The position numbers were made by a program, and so were the translations under genes. The notes under the pieces were generated by a model. It was not told the origin of the DNA. It did not search any database and worked only from the letters and a program-made list of their open reading frames with translations. Below are positions 9,319 through 21,200 of a DNA stretch of 64,000 nt, one piece after another; the stretch's first letter is position 1, and every line of letters starts with the position of its first letter. The DNA is from a virus. The DNA is taken from the IMG/VR virus record IMGVR_UViG_3300002518_000003, positions 12,933 through 76,932 of that record; one strand, given 5' to 3'.

Positions 9319-10752
9319 TTATGGTCCCCAATATACGTTTGCTACATTCAGCAGCTCTTCAATTATCTCAAACATTTCGTCTGTTGGAACTCCATCGACT
9401 GTAGCATCATCAATATCCGTATAGATATCCTGTGCGACCTGCGCAAAGAAGTGCCTCCTAAAGCTATCTGAATTGATATCGTTTACAACCACATCGCTCA
9501 TCTCAGCTCTGAATGGAAACTCTATATACCTATAGGAGATGGAGCTATCAATCTCAGGCAAGGAGATGGATGCGATATAACCGTTTTGATAATCAACGAA
9601 GAAATCTCCTGCAACATTCAGAGTTGCAAGAGTGGTAACCTCATTTGAGAAGGCCGTTGTGTCAGAAAGGTACAAGGAGCCGCTCTTGATGGGAGCATGC
9701 GTTGTTCTGAACCTTGTCGCAATTGGGATCTTTTCATCGCGGACAATCGTCCTGTTGGTTTGATTTATCAGGGTCTTGCTAAAGACTTGTTCTGGATTGG
9801 TGACCAAAGAGAAGGCCCGGAAGACTGCAGACTGTATATTGATCTGTTGAATCAGAAGGTCAAGTGTCAAAGCGTTGGCCGCTCGAAGATCTATCTCTGC
9901 TTCCAAATTGAAATTCTCATCATCAACATATCTGTTATACAGCCTGATGTGAGAGTCTTGTATATCGATAAAGAAATCTTCAATCGCTCCACCGGCATCT
10001 ATGACACGGATCTCAAGTGCGTCTCTTCGACCAAGTGCAAGGTCTCTTGTCAGTCCATTCATGAGCCCTGAGGTTGAAGAGGCAGACTTAAGCACGCGTG
10101 CCTCCTCCACCCTCTTTCCCATAGAAAAGTTCTTTTCTCCTGGCAACCTCTTGATTCCAGTCAACAGTCCCCAGTTCTCAAACGGAGACAGCTCCCTGTT
10201 CACCTCAACCTCTGTCAGAGAATTGACAGTGTCTGGGACAAAGGACATAAAGTCTTCTGGTGCGTCATACGAAACAGGGACAAAGGGTGTCAACACCTCT
10301 GCAAGAACAAGTGTTCCTGACGAAGCGTTCCCTGCAGGCGAGTAGACCAGAGATCCGGGGTTCGCAAAGTTCAATGTAATATTTGAAAAGGTCGCGTCAA
10401 CTGTTCCTGTGACTCCGTCAGCAAAGAAGAAGCCATTGCTCGCCCCCAAATCATCAGGCCATTCGGACTCGGGAAGAATGAATGTGAACGTACCAGAGTT
10501 GAGGTTGTTCCCTTCAAGGATTGCGACAGATACGGGGAGGTAGAAGGCGGATGTGCCGATCCGAAGCGAGCCCAGGATATACCCATCGACCATACGTAGC
10601 TCACCGGCTACATCGACTGGGCTGTTTATAGGAAGGAAGGACGCTTCGAACGATCCTGTGAAGCTCTTTACCTGACCTCCTGGATCAGGATCTCTCTCCT
10701 TTCTTATCGCCAACAGAGCATCGAAGGTGGTTGTTGTCGTTAGGTCTGCCAT
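9319..10752 (-). CDS. Virion protein with N-terminal TTTFDALL tag, 477 aa
   Basis: It begins MADLTTTTTFDALLAIRKE, the recurring tag. No domain is recognised in the rest. The N-terminal ~160 residues look like beta strands, and the C-terminal third is mixed, with an acidic helical end (TDEMFEIIEELLNVANVYWG). The ATG overlaps the stop of the preceding gene as TAATG, which supports the start and suggests coupled translation. It is flanked on both sides by tagged proteins, so it belongs to the same baseplate-periphery set. Function is unknown. Confidence 0.65.
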   Translation of the reverse strand: MADLTTTTTFDALLAIRKERDPDPGGQVKSFTGSFEASFLPINSPVDVAGELRMVDGYILGSLRIGTSAFYLPVSVAILEGNNLNSGTFTFILPESEWPDDLGASNGFFFADGVTGTVDATFSNITLNFANPGSLVYSPAGNASSGTLVLAEVLTPFVPVSYDAPEDFMSFVPDTVNSLTEVEVNRELSPFENWGLLTGIKRLPGEKNFSMGKRVEEARVLKSASSTSGLMNGLTRDLALGRRDALEIRVIDAGGAIEDFFIDIQDSHIRLYNRYVDDENFNLEAEIDLRAANALTLDLLIQQINIQSAVFRAFSLVTNPEQVFSKTLINQTNRTIVRDEKIPIATRFRTTHAPIKSGSLYLSDTTAFSNEVTTLATLNVAGDFFVDYQNGYIASISLPEIDSSISYRYIEFPFRAEMSDVVVNDINSDSFRRHFFAQVAQDIYTDIDDATVDGVPTDEMFEIIEELLNVANVYWGP

Positions 10753-12818
10753 TATGCGATTACCCTAGACGAAGAAAAGCCCTCTCTGAAGAAGATCTCT
10801 TTGGAATCAAAATCAATCAGCGCATTGTCATATCTCAGATCAAGAATATACATCATCCCATTTCTAAACAGCCTCAACCTATCGTCTGAGTCCCATGCGA
10901 TACGTATCTCGGGTACCTTTCCAGCGTCCCAAGAAAGGACTGCGTCAAAGATCGCCCCAACCTCAGCTACGTCGCCAAGGGGTAGGGTGACAGGAGTTCT
11001 TTGATAGACCTTTGCCAAGGAGTATTCTGCGGCAGCCCGTAGATAATCTACATGGAATGGCTCTATTGTCAGTTGAGTGCTCTTGTCATCCAAGACGGTT
11101 TCAAGCCTAAAGAGATGAGTTCCTCTTGTCGTCAGTGTGACATGCCTGACTCCTTCCTGCAGAGTAAAGGAGTGCTTGTTGTCATTCTCCACAAAGTTCA
11201 CAGCCTCTAAAACGAGATTGTTGTCTGGATTCACATAGCGAGTAGTCCCATCAGGAAGGATTACACTCCATCTCCAAGAGTGCACTTTGCGCAAGGGGTA
11301 TCTCAATACAGTCTTAAGACCAAGAGAGAGCCCTCCCGTTGCAAGCTGTCGAGAGGAAGACACAGGAATAAACTTCATTCCCATTACAGGATCGGAGTCT
11401 CTTGTTGTCAGAACATCAAAGTTGTCAAAATACTCAGGTCTCTTGTCAAAGATATACAAATTGTTTTCGTTTGCTGCGTATAGGAAGCGCCTGTTTCTAT
11501 CAAGGCAGAAGTCGTCAACCGTAACTGGTGTGTCCGCCGTGTCTGTCAGCTCATACTCTTTGTGGATGACAGTGGGCTCTCCTCTAAAGACATCCATGCC
11601 AGTAGAACCCACGAAGGCAGACTGTTGAAGAACTGACCCGTAGCCATTCGTAGCCAAGGTCCAGTGTGACGGATAGGTGTGGCGCTCAGGGGTGACGACC
11701 TGAATATCGTGATCGATCTTCTCACTGTTCTGAGGAGGGAAGTTCCATATGGCAAGCTCCGACCCTCCACTGAAGTCTGAGCCAAGAACCTGTATCTCTG
11801 TAATCCTCTTCCACTTCCTTCGACTCTTTAATACCATCGCCCGCTCAAAGATCAATGTCTCTTGTTGTCTCTTTCCTCCGTCAACCGTATCACCTGTGAT
11901 CTTGACTTCGATAAAGTATATCGCACCTTCTCTGATCGCTACGAAGGTGGTGCCTCCAAGGATTTCTACAAAGACATGCCCAGGCACGCTGACGTTAACT
12001 GGATCCCTGAAGGGAGAAGCGGTGATATCAGAGTACGGAACGAGCATGCCATTTCCATGGTATGAGCTTGATACGCTGGAGACTCTGTCCGGAAGAGCTT
12101 GATTCCAAAACGTCTCAATGTCTTCCTCCACCGTGATAGCTAGTTCTGCGACTCCGTCGATAGCAGTGACTGTCGGTGTGATGTATTCAGAATTGCCATC
12201 ATGGAAGAAGCGCTCATTGAAGACAAACGACTCTCCCAGAGCATGCCTGTAGAGAAGATCCATGTCATTTCTGTCTGCTGTCTGAGGAAAGTGATTGTTG
12301 TGAATGCGTACGTTTTCCAGTCTTGCATCTGCAATCCTGATAGCGATCGGGTTCATGAGCTGCTGTCCGACACTGCCAACAGAGTTCCTGATTCTTGTAA
12401 AATCAGGAAAATTATTACCAAGAATCTGAGTCAGGTGCGTGTACTGATATCCGACAACTCTTTTAGTGACCCCGGAGACTGTTGTGAATGCCCAGGCATG
12501 TCTACAGACCTCTCCATCTGCAAGGGTCACCTGCACCTGTACTGTGTACTGAATGTTATACCAAAGGTCCGCTCTGTCTACTACGTAAGATATGTCCCAG
12601 TTGCTCGTGGTGTTCTCCACAAGGATCGGAGTCACCTCTACTCCATTGATGAGTATGCGTGCTGAGTCAGCCACGATGGTAGAGCCTGCCACGGCGACAT
12701 TGACTGATACCGTCTCTGTTTCCACACTGACTGCGATGCCCGTAGGCAGGTTCGATGTCCAAGCACACGAGGAGGTCAGTATTGCATCGAAAAACAGATT
12801 CCTTATCAGGTCAGCCAT
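10752..12818 (-). CDS. Virion protein with tag-like N-terminus and internal FDAVL copy, 688 aa
   Basis: It begins MADLIRNLFFDAILTSSC, a divergent form of the tag that keeps MADL and FDAIL. A second copy, GAIFDAVLSWDAGK, lies near the C-terminus. The middle contains a propeller-like strand pair around VDDFCLDRNRRFLYAANENN. The body is beta-rich, with no signal peptide or membrane segment. It directly follows the baseplate-J gene (TAATG overlap), where many myoviruses encode the tail-fibre connector or wedge-attached proteins. That role is plausible here, but no sequence family was recognised. Confidence 0.65.
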   Translation of the reverse strand: MADLIRNLFFDAILTSSCAWTSNLPTGIAVSVETETVSVNVAVAGSTIVADSARILINGVEVTPILVENTTSNWDISYVVDRADLWYNIQYTVQVQVTLADGEVCRHAWAFTTVSGVTKRVVGYQYTHLTQILGNNFPDFTRIRNSVGSVGQQLMNPIAIRIADARLENVRIHNNHFPQTADRNDMDLLYRHALGESFVFNERFFHDGNSEYITPTVTAIDGVAELAITVEEDIETFWNQALPDRVSSVSSSYHGNGMLVPYSDITASPFRDPVNVSVPGHVFVEILGGTTFVAIREGAIYFIEVKITGDTVDGGKRQQETLIFERAMVLKSRRKWKRITEIQVLGSDFSGGSELAIWNFPPQNSEKIDHDIQVVTPERHTYPSHWTLATNGYGSVLQQSAFVGSTGMDVFRGEPTVIHKEYELTDTADTPVTVDDFCLDRNRRFLYAANENNLYIFDKRPEYFDNFDVLTTRDSDPVMGMKFIPVSSSRQLATGGLSLGLKTVLRYPLRKVHSWRWSVILPDGTTRYVNPDNNLVLEAVNFVENDNKHSFTLQEGVRHVTLTTRGTHLFRLETVLDDKSTQLTIEPFHVDYLRAAAEYSLAKVYQRTPVTLPLGDVAEVGAIFDAVLSWDAGKVPEIRIAWDSDDRLRLFRNGMMYILDLRYDNALIDFDSKEIFFREGFSSSRVIA

Positions 12819-14032
12819 TACCTTCTCCTAATGACTACTGCATTCGCAACGCTATCCTCCATAACCAATGTCTCATCGGAAAGGGTTGAATAGTTGTCCA
12901 GAAGTCTTCTTCTCACTCTGTTGGTTGAAATTGTTCCATCCTTGAAAACAAAGACGCTATCAAATGGAGCACTTGGCAACCCTATATCCAGAATGGCATC
13001 GGATGTCTTCATGACAACCTCAACGGCTTCATTGATAATGAGAGGTTCTCCAATGTCCAAGTTCACTATAAAGTTTCTAAGGTTTCTTGCGACGTCGAGC
13101 TCAACTGTATTCTTTACCGCCTCTCTTGTAAGAGGTCTGTAGGTAATAGTGATCTCAAACTGCACACCAACTTCTGTAGGTGCCTCTATCAAGAAATGCG
13201 TTGAGTGAGACTTGACTGCGTTAACCGCTGCCTGAACTGCTGCCACCATACTGCTTGTCACACGGCCATTGACACCTCTAAGAAAAATTGTAGATGTTCC
13301 GATCCCTCGATCATATTCAACCATATTGACATCAGAAACAGAAGGAACGGACAGGGCGGCCAACCTTATTGCGTGAGTGTTTGCGCTCTCTTGAGCAAAG
13401 GATCCATTGATGATCCTAAATCTATAGAGCTCATCTGGCTCTGCTGCTTGCCCTGTATCGATTGCGCTAGTGTTTGTTACAAGAAGAAGGCTGTTCGCTG
13501 CGCTAGAGTAGGCAGTAAAGCTGTGTTCGATAAGGGAGTTGGAGCCCACGTTGGAGCTGGACCCCTCGTCTGTTGCCTCGACGGATACAAAGAACTGTGT
13601 CTGACTTGCTGGTAGCGTTGCGGAGTCTGTCACTCTGTAGCGGATCACTCTTCCAGTATCGACTGTCGTGACCAATGTTCCAGCAGGAATATCTATAGAG
13701 CTGCCGTTGTTAATCGCTCCAAAGCTTGATTCAAGTGTATAGAACATCACGTTCTGTTCTGCTGAGTCGACTCGTGCCTGGGTCCCTGTCAATCTAGACA
13801 AGCCCATAAGCTCACCTATGAAATCTAAATAGATTCCACTGGCACCGGAGACGAATGCAATCGCCTGGTTGAAGTCGAAGATGCTATACATCCCTCCGAC
13901 CATGCGGCCCATGGCACGTATAAGGGATCTAGCCTTGGCGCCTGGAGTAAATCTTGTAATTGATGTGTTATTACGGAGCTCAGCAATAGCCTCACTAACA
14001 ATGTCATCGCTTGTTTTTCCAAACAGAGCCAT
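12818..14032 (-). CDS. Baseplate wedge protein, baseplate J family
   Basis: This 404-aa protein matches the layout of baseplate J-like proteins (P2 gpJ / Mu gp47 type). A helical N-terminus is followed by the family-typical SGIYLDFIGELMGLSRLTGT at roughly residues 65-85, then an IPAGTLVTT strand segment, and a C-terminal domain beginning near ITYRPL. J-family proteins form the wedge ring that links the hub to the tail fibres. The start has a strong ribosome site, AAGGAGATAAGATGG. It comes right after the gp25/W-like gene, the order seen in Mu- and P2-like tails, which strengthens the assignment. Confidence 0.88.
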   Translation of the reverse strand: MALFGKTSDDIVSEAIAELRNNTSITRFTPGAKARSLIRAMGRMVGGMYSIFDFNQAIAFVSGASGIYLDFIGELMGLSRLTGTQARVDSAEQNVMFYTLESSFGAINNGSSIDIPAGTLVTTVDTGRVIRYRVTDSATLPASQTQFFVSVEATDEGSSSNVGSNSLIEHSFTAYSSAANSLLLVTNTSAIDTGQAAEPDELYRFRIINGSFAQESANTHAIRLAALSVPSVSDVNMVEYDRGIGTSTIFLRGVNGRVTSSMVAAVQAAVNAVKSHSTHFLIEAPTEVGVQFEITITYRPLTREAVKNTVELDVARNLRNFIVNLDIGEPLIINEAVEVVMKTSDAILDIGLPSAPFDSVFVFKDGTISTNRVRRRLLDNYSTLSDETLVMEDSVANAVVIRRR

Positions 14033-14041
14033 CTTATCTCC

Positions 14042-14470
14042 TTATAGTACGACGATACCGTTCGTAAGAGAGTCGTAGACCAAGTCAGCACTGATCCCTC
14101 TTCCTATCGCAATAGATGCTGCATTTATCAGAACACGGAACAGAAGCGTAGTCATGTCCAATGGAAGCGTTATGATCCTAATGTCAGAGACTGCGATAAG
14201 GCCATCGATAGTGAGAGAGTTCTTTATCTGCTCCTCAATGTCTTCTGCCAATGCTCGTGTGTTGGGCTCTCCCACAAAGCGATGTAGCCCAGCTCCTATT
14301 TGAGGATCTGTAAGCCAATCGTTCAGCCTACTCTTCAATCTTGTTCTGATCTCTTGCAGGATAGACCTAAGAGGATCTTCTGAGGTGTCTCTTACGTCAC
14401 CATCTCCAGCAACATCAAAATCACCTTCATCTGTAAACCAGATGTCAGCGCTGTCGTAATCTCTAGGCAT
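14042..14470 (-). CDS. Baseplate wedge protein, gp25/W (Mu gp46)-like
   Basis: A 142-aa protein. After an acidic N-terminus (TDEGDFDVAGDGDVRDT) comes a helix and a segment RSILQEIRTRLKSRLNDWLT, followed by RALAEDIEEQIKNSLTIDG and a strand pair near the end. This is the pattern of the T4 gp25 / P2 gpW / Mu gp46 group, which forms the inner wedge and helps start sheath polymerisation. Size and position immediately before baseplate J agree. The ATG overlaps the previous stop as TAATG. Confidence 0.8.
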   Translation of the reverse strand: MPRDYDSADIWFTDEGDFDVAGDGDVRDTSEDPLRSILQEIRTRLKSRLNDWLTDPQIGAGLHRFVGEPNTRALAEDIEEQIKNSLTIDGLIAVSDIRIITLPLDMTTLLFRVLINAASIAIGRGISADLVYDSLTNGIVVL

Positions 14471-14820
14471 TAAACAATCAAGCTTGTCAGGTCCCTGACA
14501 GCCTGCCTCAAAGCCTCGATCCCTCCCAATGGAGGATTGAAAATCAGCGTAGGCATTGGAGTAATAATAGTTGAGGGGATCATGCTTGTCAAAAAGGGAT
14601 TCAGTGTCCAGAACCCACTAATCCTGATCTGTTGCGGCGTCGCCGTCATACTTACAGGACCTTTGATAATGTTTCCGAAGTGCTCATCTGTTACCAGAGC
14701 GTGGTCCGGCCCTCCAATCATGGCGACAGAAGTTTCTGACAGCTTGATCGCTGCAGATGACTTGGGACTCTTCCTCCAAATGTTGGCAGGAATATCCTGC
14801 GAAGTTAATGCCTTGCCCAT
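14470..14820 (-). CDS. Hypothetical small baseplate-region protein, 116 aa
   Basis: A small soluble protein without recognised motifs. It has a central region rich in Ile, Pro and Thr (SMIPSTIITPMPTLIFNPPL) and a helical C-terminus. It overlaps both neighbours through TAATG junctions and lies between the 153-aa protein and the gp25-like wedge protein. In other myoviruses this slot often holds the spike tip (a PAAR-type protein) or a small wedge adaptor. I see no PAAR pattern, so neither is claimed. Confidence 0.65.
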   Translation of the reverse strand: MGKALTSQDIPANIWRKSPKSSAAIKLSETSVAMIGGPDHALVTDEHFGNIIKGPVSMTATPQQIRISGFWTLNPFLTSMIPSTIITPMPTLIFNPPLGGIEALRQAVRDLTSLIV

Positions 14821-15281
14821 TAAAAACCACCTCCTGACTTAGCGCTTAGGGCAATCGCAAAACCCCTCTCTGGAATATCCAGGTGTTCTGGGTTGAAAGT
14901 GCCTAGCTTTCCTACTCTCTCTGCGTAACCAGAGGTAGGCGAACCACCCGTATAGATGACTCGTACTGCATCGCCATCTCTTGGGGGATGCATCAGTGCT
15001 TCTTCGTAGCTGTCTTTCCAGGGTATCCAAGCGCCATGGTGTTGAGCAAGCTTGCCCTCTTGATTCCTATAGGCGATATTGCCGCCAACCAAGGTTGTTC
15101 CTCGAGCTCCGGTCTGCTTGATCTTTACAGCGATGACCCTGTCAGTGAGGAAGTGACCCACCGCTACCACATGACCATAAAGAAGACGAAGCTCATCTCC
15201 TCCTGCCCAGGTTGGCTTTGATGTCAGACCTGTGGGGTTCTGCGCTCGTGCGAGCCTATCTACAAAAGTTCCGTTACCCAT
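14820..15281 (-). CDS. Hypothetical baseplate protein, 153 aa, possibly spike/OB-fold
   Basis: I place the start at 15281, because there ATG overlaps the stop of the giant hub gene as TAATG, the junction used throughout this operon. A longer frame from 15296 would overlap the hub gene by 16 bases. The sequence is beta-rich with many Gly turns (GTTLVGGNIAYRNQEGKL). It follows a hub with peptidoglycan-cleaving domains, where gpV/gp45/gp5-type spike proteins are often encoded. A spike with an OB-like fold is therefore a reasonable guess, but no diagnostic motif was seen. Confidence 0.65.
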   Translation of the reverse strand: MGNGTFVDRLARAQNPTGLTSKPTWAGGDELRLLYGHVVAVGHFLTDRVIAVKIKQTGARGTTLVGGNIAYRNQEGKLAQHHGAWIPWKDSYEEALMHPPRDGDAVRVIYTGGSPTSGYAERVGKLGTFNPEHLDIPERGFAIALSAKSGGGF

Positions 15282-18200
15282 TATGTTCCATTCCAATAGC
15301 TTGCTGTTATGGCATCATAATACATTCCCATAACATTTATCCCGTCCTTGAAGCTGTGTGCGAAGTGTCTCCACTGACCGCCAATAGACGTAAACAGCCC
15401 ATCTGATTCAAACCCATCGAACCCAGAGACAAATGGTTTGCCTGCTCTGGTCAAGGGTGTAATGATCACTGGCTCTCTTGTTGTAGCATACTTGGCAAAT
15501 TTATACCCGCCTGCTGCAAGGATCAAGAGCGAAGATCCAATGACAACAGCAGGGAACCAGCCAGCAGCTACTGCTGCAATCGTTCCTGCCCCCTTGGCTA
15601 CGGCGGCGCCCGCAGCAGCCGCGCCCGCAGCAGCCGCGCCCGCAGCCCCTGCCGCAGCCGCGCCCGCAGCAGCCGCTGCGCCCGCCGCATGTGCATGTGC
15701 CACAGGAGTCTTTGACTGCTTTCCTCCCATCAACTCAACCAGTGACTGATGAGCTCTTACACTGACCTGGCCCATCGCGTCTGCAACACTAAGCATCGCT
15801 CCCCTGCGTGCGTTGACACAGAGATCAGGAGTTATCTCAGTGATAAATCCTGTGCTGGAGGATAATGTGTGAACAACCTGTTCAATCTCAAAAGGCCCAG
15901 CCATGTCTGTGTAGCTGTCCAGGAGATGGACAATGTCATGAGGCTTCATCTTTGGATTCCCGATGATGGTCAAGGTTCCCTTATAGGTGTCCTTGAGAGA
16001 CCTCATCAGATGTCCAATGCCATATCTGACAGCAAGAAATCTACCCTCACAGTTTGGCTCTGCAATATATGTATGACGAAGATGGTCCTTACGAATGTGG
16101 TCATCAATTGCAATGGTCTCTGTGCCACCATCTGGTCTTCCTGCAACTCCAGAGTCTCCTCCAGAAGGGCTTGAGGACCAGTCTACGGAAACGCTGTTAA
16201 ACGTTCCTCTGTGATCTGCCTTGATATCATTATGAATGATGTCATGTTCTGATGTCACCATATGATACGACCGGAATGACCTGATCATATCTCCAAGCAA
16301 GACGTCTGCTGCAGTGATATTTCCTTCTCCCAACCTGTTCAATGCCTCTTCTAGAACTCTTCTCTTCTCCGGATCATCTGCCAACTGTACAAAAGCGGCA
16401 ACGTCCTTTGACTGTGTCAGCAACGCCCTTTCTGCGAAGGCCTGAGATTCATCTCTCTTCATCAGAGAGCTGTACATCTCTGTGTTCTCATTGACTATGT
16501 CCATGAACTGCAGGATGGCTTTCGGTGAATAGCTTCCACTCGCGACAGTGCCAAAGTTTTTATTCAGCAATGATGGTAAGTGGTTGACTGTTCCAAGAGC
16601 AGAGGCGCTCCAATAGGTTGAGGGGACACTTCCATACGCACCCAAGTCTAGAGTCTTGATCACCTCTTGAAGGATATTGTTTTTGAATAGCGAGTACCTC
16701 TTTCTCTCTTCCAAAGACTTTGGGTCTCTATAAAAATACTGCATTGAGGGTAGGCCAAAGAACATGGTCATGCGGTCATCATAGGGTACAGGTGATGCGA
16801 TCCACCCAGGATGGCGTAGCTCCATCTCCTTGAAGACATCCCAGATGGTTGTGTGATATACGACGTACTCAGTCCAGAAGTTGTCCCAGTCCAAGACCAT
16901 GTCATCGAATGGCTCAGGATAGATATTGTCGTCGGCGGGAGTATCGACAAAGCCCCACCTCTTATGTCCACCACCGTCAGGATGTAACTGCAGGTGTCTG
17001 GGGCCTATGCCTATGTCCTTGATCTTCCATCTGCCAAAGTGTTTACATTCCGGAGATGCGATAAGAAGGCTCAGCAACTCATCTGTGTCAGAGTTGAACC
17101 AACCAAACTTCTGCTTTGGATCCTCACCCCTCTGTATGGCGACAAGCTCTGTAGCATACGACTGACATATCAGTGTAAGAAGTTCATTTCCCTCGACCCC
17201 TACAATCTGTCCATTGAAAACTGTTTCCAACTCATCAAAGTTGTTGGAGTACCCAAGTCTAACCTGAACCTTTGTTCCTTCTTTTAGAAGGGTAGAGTGA
17301 AATGGGTTTTCTTTTGTCTTGTCCTGATCATGAATCTTTTCTTTCGCCCTCTTTGAGGTAAGAGATTGGTGATTGCCATTGTCTGACAAGCCAAGTTCAT
17401 GTAGAACAGCACCCCTAAACTCTGGGAACTGACGGTTCGTAAGAGTTCCAGCAACATTCGTAACCTGAATAAGACAAAGGTCTGCGGCGATCTTGCGAGA
17501 CCTGACAATACGAATCTCGCTGACAGAGTTGATTCCATAGAAATCATCAAAGACCTTCCACGGCTTGCCTGGCTGATCCTCTTCGATGAAGAACACCTTG
17601 AATGTAGGGTACGCCCTACGCATCGTCAGCTTCTCTTCAAGAAAGTCGTTCTTCATGTATCGTTCAAAAATTCTGGTAGAGCCCTCAAGGGTCATGTCTT
17701 GCTCAAGCAGGTCCCTTCCCTCTGGAAGAAAAGTGCCCTTGGGGACCTCGTCATAAAGAGAGTATGATCCTCCGCTCTTTGCAAACTCTTCATCAACTGC
17801 CTCGTCCCAGTTTTGAGCGTTAGGCTTTGGGCCCGACCTCGTCTGATTGGAAGTCTTCATCTCTGTGAGCGCAAGAGAGGTCGCTCCTGCATTGTTTCCA
17901 GTCAGTGGGTCATATACCTGCACACCATCAACCTTACCATCTCCCCCGGCAGATCTCTCTGGATGAATCTCCGGATCTCTTGTCAGCGTCTCACTTGCAT
18001 TCCCTGCCTGCTCAACCAAGAAGTGGTTGAAGCTGTTTCTCAAAGCCTTAAGCCCTCTCTTTCTATAGGTGTCATACTTCTCCGAGGAGTGAGACCTCTT
18101 CTCTGTCGGATTTCCATGTATGACATCGGATGCATTATAAAAATAGAAGTCTGGATTCATATCTACAATCTGTCCGGTGATGGGATTTGGAGGCAGGTCA

Positions 18201-21200
18201 AGATCAGGATAGCAAGGCTTGGCTCCCACAACACCGCTGACATTCAGCTTCTGTAGAATTTTGTTAACCTCTCTGTCCTTTGATAACTGAAGGTTGGGCA
18301 TTAAGATGTGATGAATAAAAACCTCCATCTTTCTTGTAAAAAGATCAAACTGTCCGCTCTTTCCGCGATAGATAAGCTGATTCTTTTGCTTTGGAGTGGT
18401 TGGCCAGCCTTTCAGTTGAAAGTCTGTGGTTGTCAGATGGTCTATAAAGTAGTCGCCCAAGCGATATGTCTCTGGGTAATCCTCGATCTCTTCACCAAAC
18501 ATGTTGAACAACTGGAGCATAGGACCGATAACAGCATCCATCCTTTCATCTCCCGTAGAGCCGGTAGCTTCAAAATGAATCTTGTCAAGGGACTCTTCTG
18601 TGTGAACTGTGGTGACTCCTCCTCTTCCGTCATCAACTGTCTTTGCTCGCAATCCAAATGCGACCGCTGTCGCCTGCGCAGTGCTCCTGACCTCGTCTTC
18701 CGTAATCGGAGTTCTTTCTCTGAAGTTTCCATCTTTTCTTATCGCTGATACGTTTCCTCTTTTCAAGATAAGACGAATCAAGCCGTTGGCGACCTCGCTT
18801 ACTCCTTTAATCAGAGGCACAGAGAACTCATCGCTCTTCTTTATGCTGTTGTCCACAAAATCAAGAGTCATCATTACCGTGTCTTTCTCAGAAGGAGATG
18901 TCTCGATCTTCCAGTCTTCAAGAAGGAGCTGCTTTATGCCAACAGCATTCAACAGACTGTTATCCACTATGATCCCAAGGGTCTTATGCAGCTCTCTCAA
19001 GTTGATTGCGTAATCCGCCTGCTTCTGAATCATGTCCAGAAGATTCTTCAACTCCTCTCTGCCTTCTTCTCCGATGAAGGCGATTGCCATGGTAACTCTT
19101 GGACTGACACTTCCCATATATTGAAGCGTAGGATATCTCCATCCCAGAACAGGAAGAGCTACGATCTTGTGCATGAATCCAAAGTTCATGAATGTGATAC
19201 ACACACTCTCCTTGCTTTCTCCAATGTAAAAAGAGTTCCTTCTCTTAAAGACTCTTTTCTTCGTGATCTGATCCTCTATAAGATGCCAGCCTTCAGTTTC
19301 TGATCCGTTCTTCTCTATCCATGAACGATTGAGAGAGAGCTCTATTCCGCTAATTCTTCGCTCGATCTCTGCATTGATTTGGTTTCTGGACTTGCTTAAC
19401 ACAAGCCCCCCGCTCTTATTGGGTGTCAGATTTTCAAGAGAAAAGAAATCATATTCAGAGTTTGCGTGAGCCCAAAGACCAAGTGCGATCTTGTCTTCCT
19501 CTGTCAGGCCAGTCACCACTTTACCAAGCCAGCCGTGAGCCTCTGTCAAAGTCTTTACACTTGCCATATCATGAGCAGAACCCACACGCTTCGCTTCGTC
19601 TGTGAGCCTTGCCAACAGGACAGCTCTCTCTCTAAGAAAAATCTTCTTCTCGATATTGGGAGTTGTTGTCTCTCTAAACCTGTCAGGTCTCTTGGGTGTT
19701 AGCTCTCCAGCCCTGTCCCCACGCACTATGGAGTCTGCAAGGGCAGGGTCCTTGAAATCACTTCTTACACGGGCGACCACATCAGCGATTCTCTTATTGA
19801 CACTGTCAGGTATCCTTGTCGGATTCAAGTCGTATTCGTCTGCTCCGACGTGATACGCCTGAAGAGCGTTTGTCCAGTTGCCATACCTGGCAGAGAGGTC
19901 AGCCAGATACGAGAAAGCCGCTTCCAGATTGATTCGAGGATCAAGCACGTCTTCCTGTGCACCCAGTCCGAGGGACAAGAGGGCGCTTGGGGAAAGCTGT
20001 ACCAAGCCAGCCTGTCCCTCGTCTCCAATCTTGTCTGGATTGAAATTCGACTCTACACTTACCAGAGCAAGAGCGAGAGACCTTGGAATGTTATTACCAT
20101 CGGCCACCTCAATGATATCTTTATAGATTGCAGGAGGCGCCTTCTCCTTCACCTCTCCACTTGTGTTCAGCTCTGCTGACAAGGACGCCTCTTCTGGCCC
20201 TGCGTAGTTCCAGTGCCAAGGCTCTGCATCATATGGAACGAACGAGAACCTATCAGCATTCCTCTTTAACCAGCCATATACCCTGTCTCCTCTAAGCTGA
20301 CCGACATTATGTCTTGACAGGTACTTTCTTCTTCCTGCCTTGTTCTCAACAAAGGACATGTTGGTCCACTTTAGATCAAGCGCGGTAGCGTCTTGGTGCT
20401 TGGAGCCTGGAGCGATTGATCCATCAGGCATCTCAAGACCACGAGGTGGAGCAACCCACTTCCTTGCCTTCCTCCAGTTGCCATCATGGTCTGCCAGGGA
20501 CTTCTTCCAAAGATAAGTCTGTGACGACTGAGACCTCCATGCGGAGGCTACCCAGATATCCTCTCCTATCTCTTGGTTACATGCGGCACGCATTCGTTCA
20601 AACGAAGTAAAAGTTCCCATGGAAGCCTTTCTCCATCTTCCTTTAGACTTGAACCTATGAAGATTGCCCTCTCTTGATTCCTGTGCTCTCAAGGCATTGA
20701 CCTTTGAGTTCCCTCCACTCTTATATGTAGACTCTTTCGATGGATGACTGAACTCGTAGTTCGTAAACTCCTTGATGAATCTGAATGCAGATGGAGGTGG
20801 TGTGGTGGGTACGTTGACTTCCCAAAAGGAGAAGGCCGTATCCGCTCCGAAGTCCATGGTTCTGCGAGTTGGCTCCTTGATGATATCGATATCGTCTCTC
20901 TCATAGGATCTGACACGCATGAGATCTTCACGAAAATGCAACATTGCCGCGCCGGAGCGATTGAATCTTGTGGTTGGGTACTCGGCTGTCGAGTTGTAGA
21001 TACGTCCCGGAGAGCCCTTCAATGTTCTATAACCAAGATCCCCCTTTGCCTTATAGATTGCCCTCTCTCTGTCCACCCCTTGGTTTGTCCAGGATGTTCT
21101 GTACTTGAAGTTTGGAGTAAATGGTTTGTAGTTGAACCAGAGGAAGCGGAGCAGAACGTTCAGTGTTCCTGGCAGTCCCTGCATAGTCGTCACATTGATC

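Noticed and set aside
15600-15690. CRISPR-like or regulatory repeats
   Set aside because: Repeats are contiguous, in frame and code for an Ala/Gly tract; there are no spacers.
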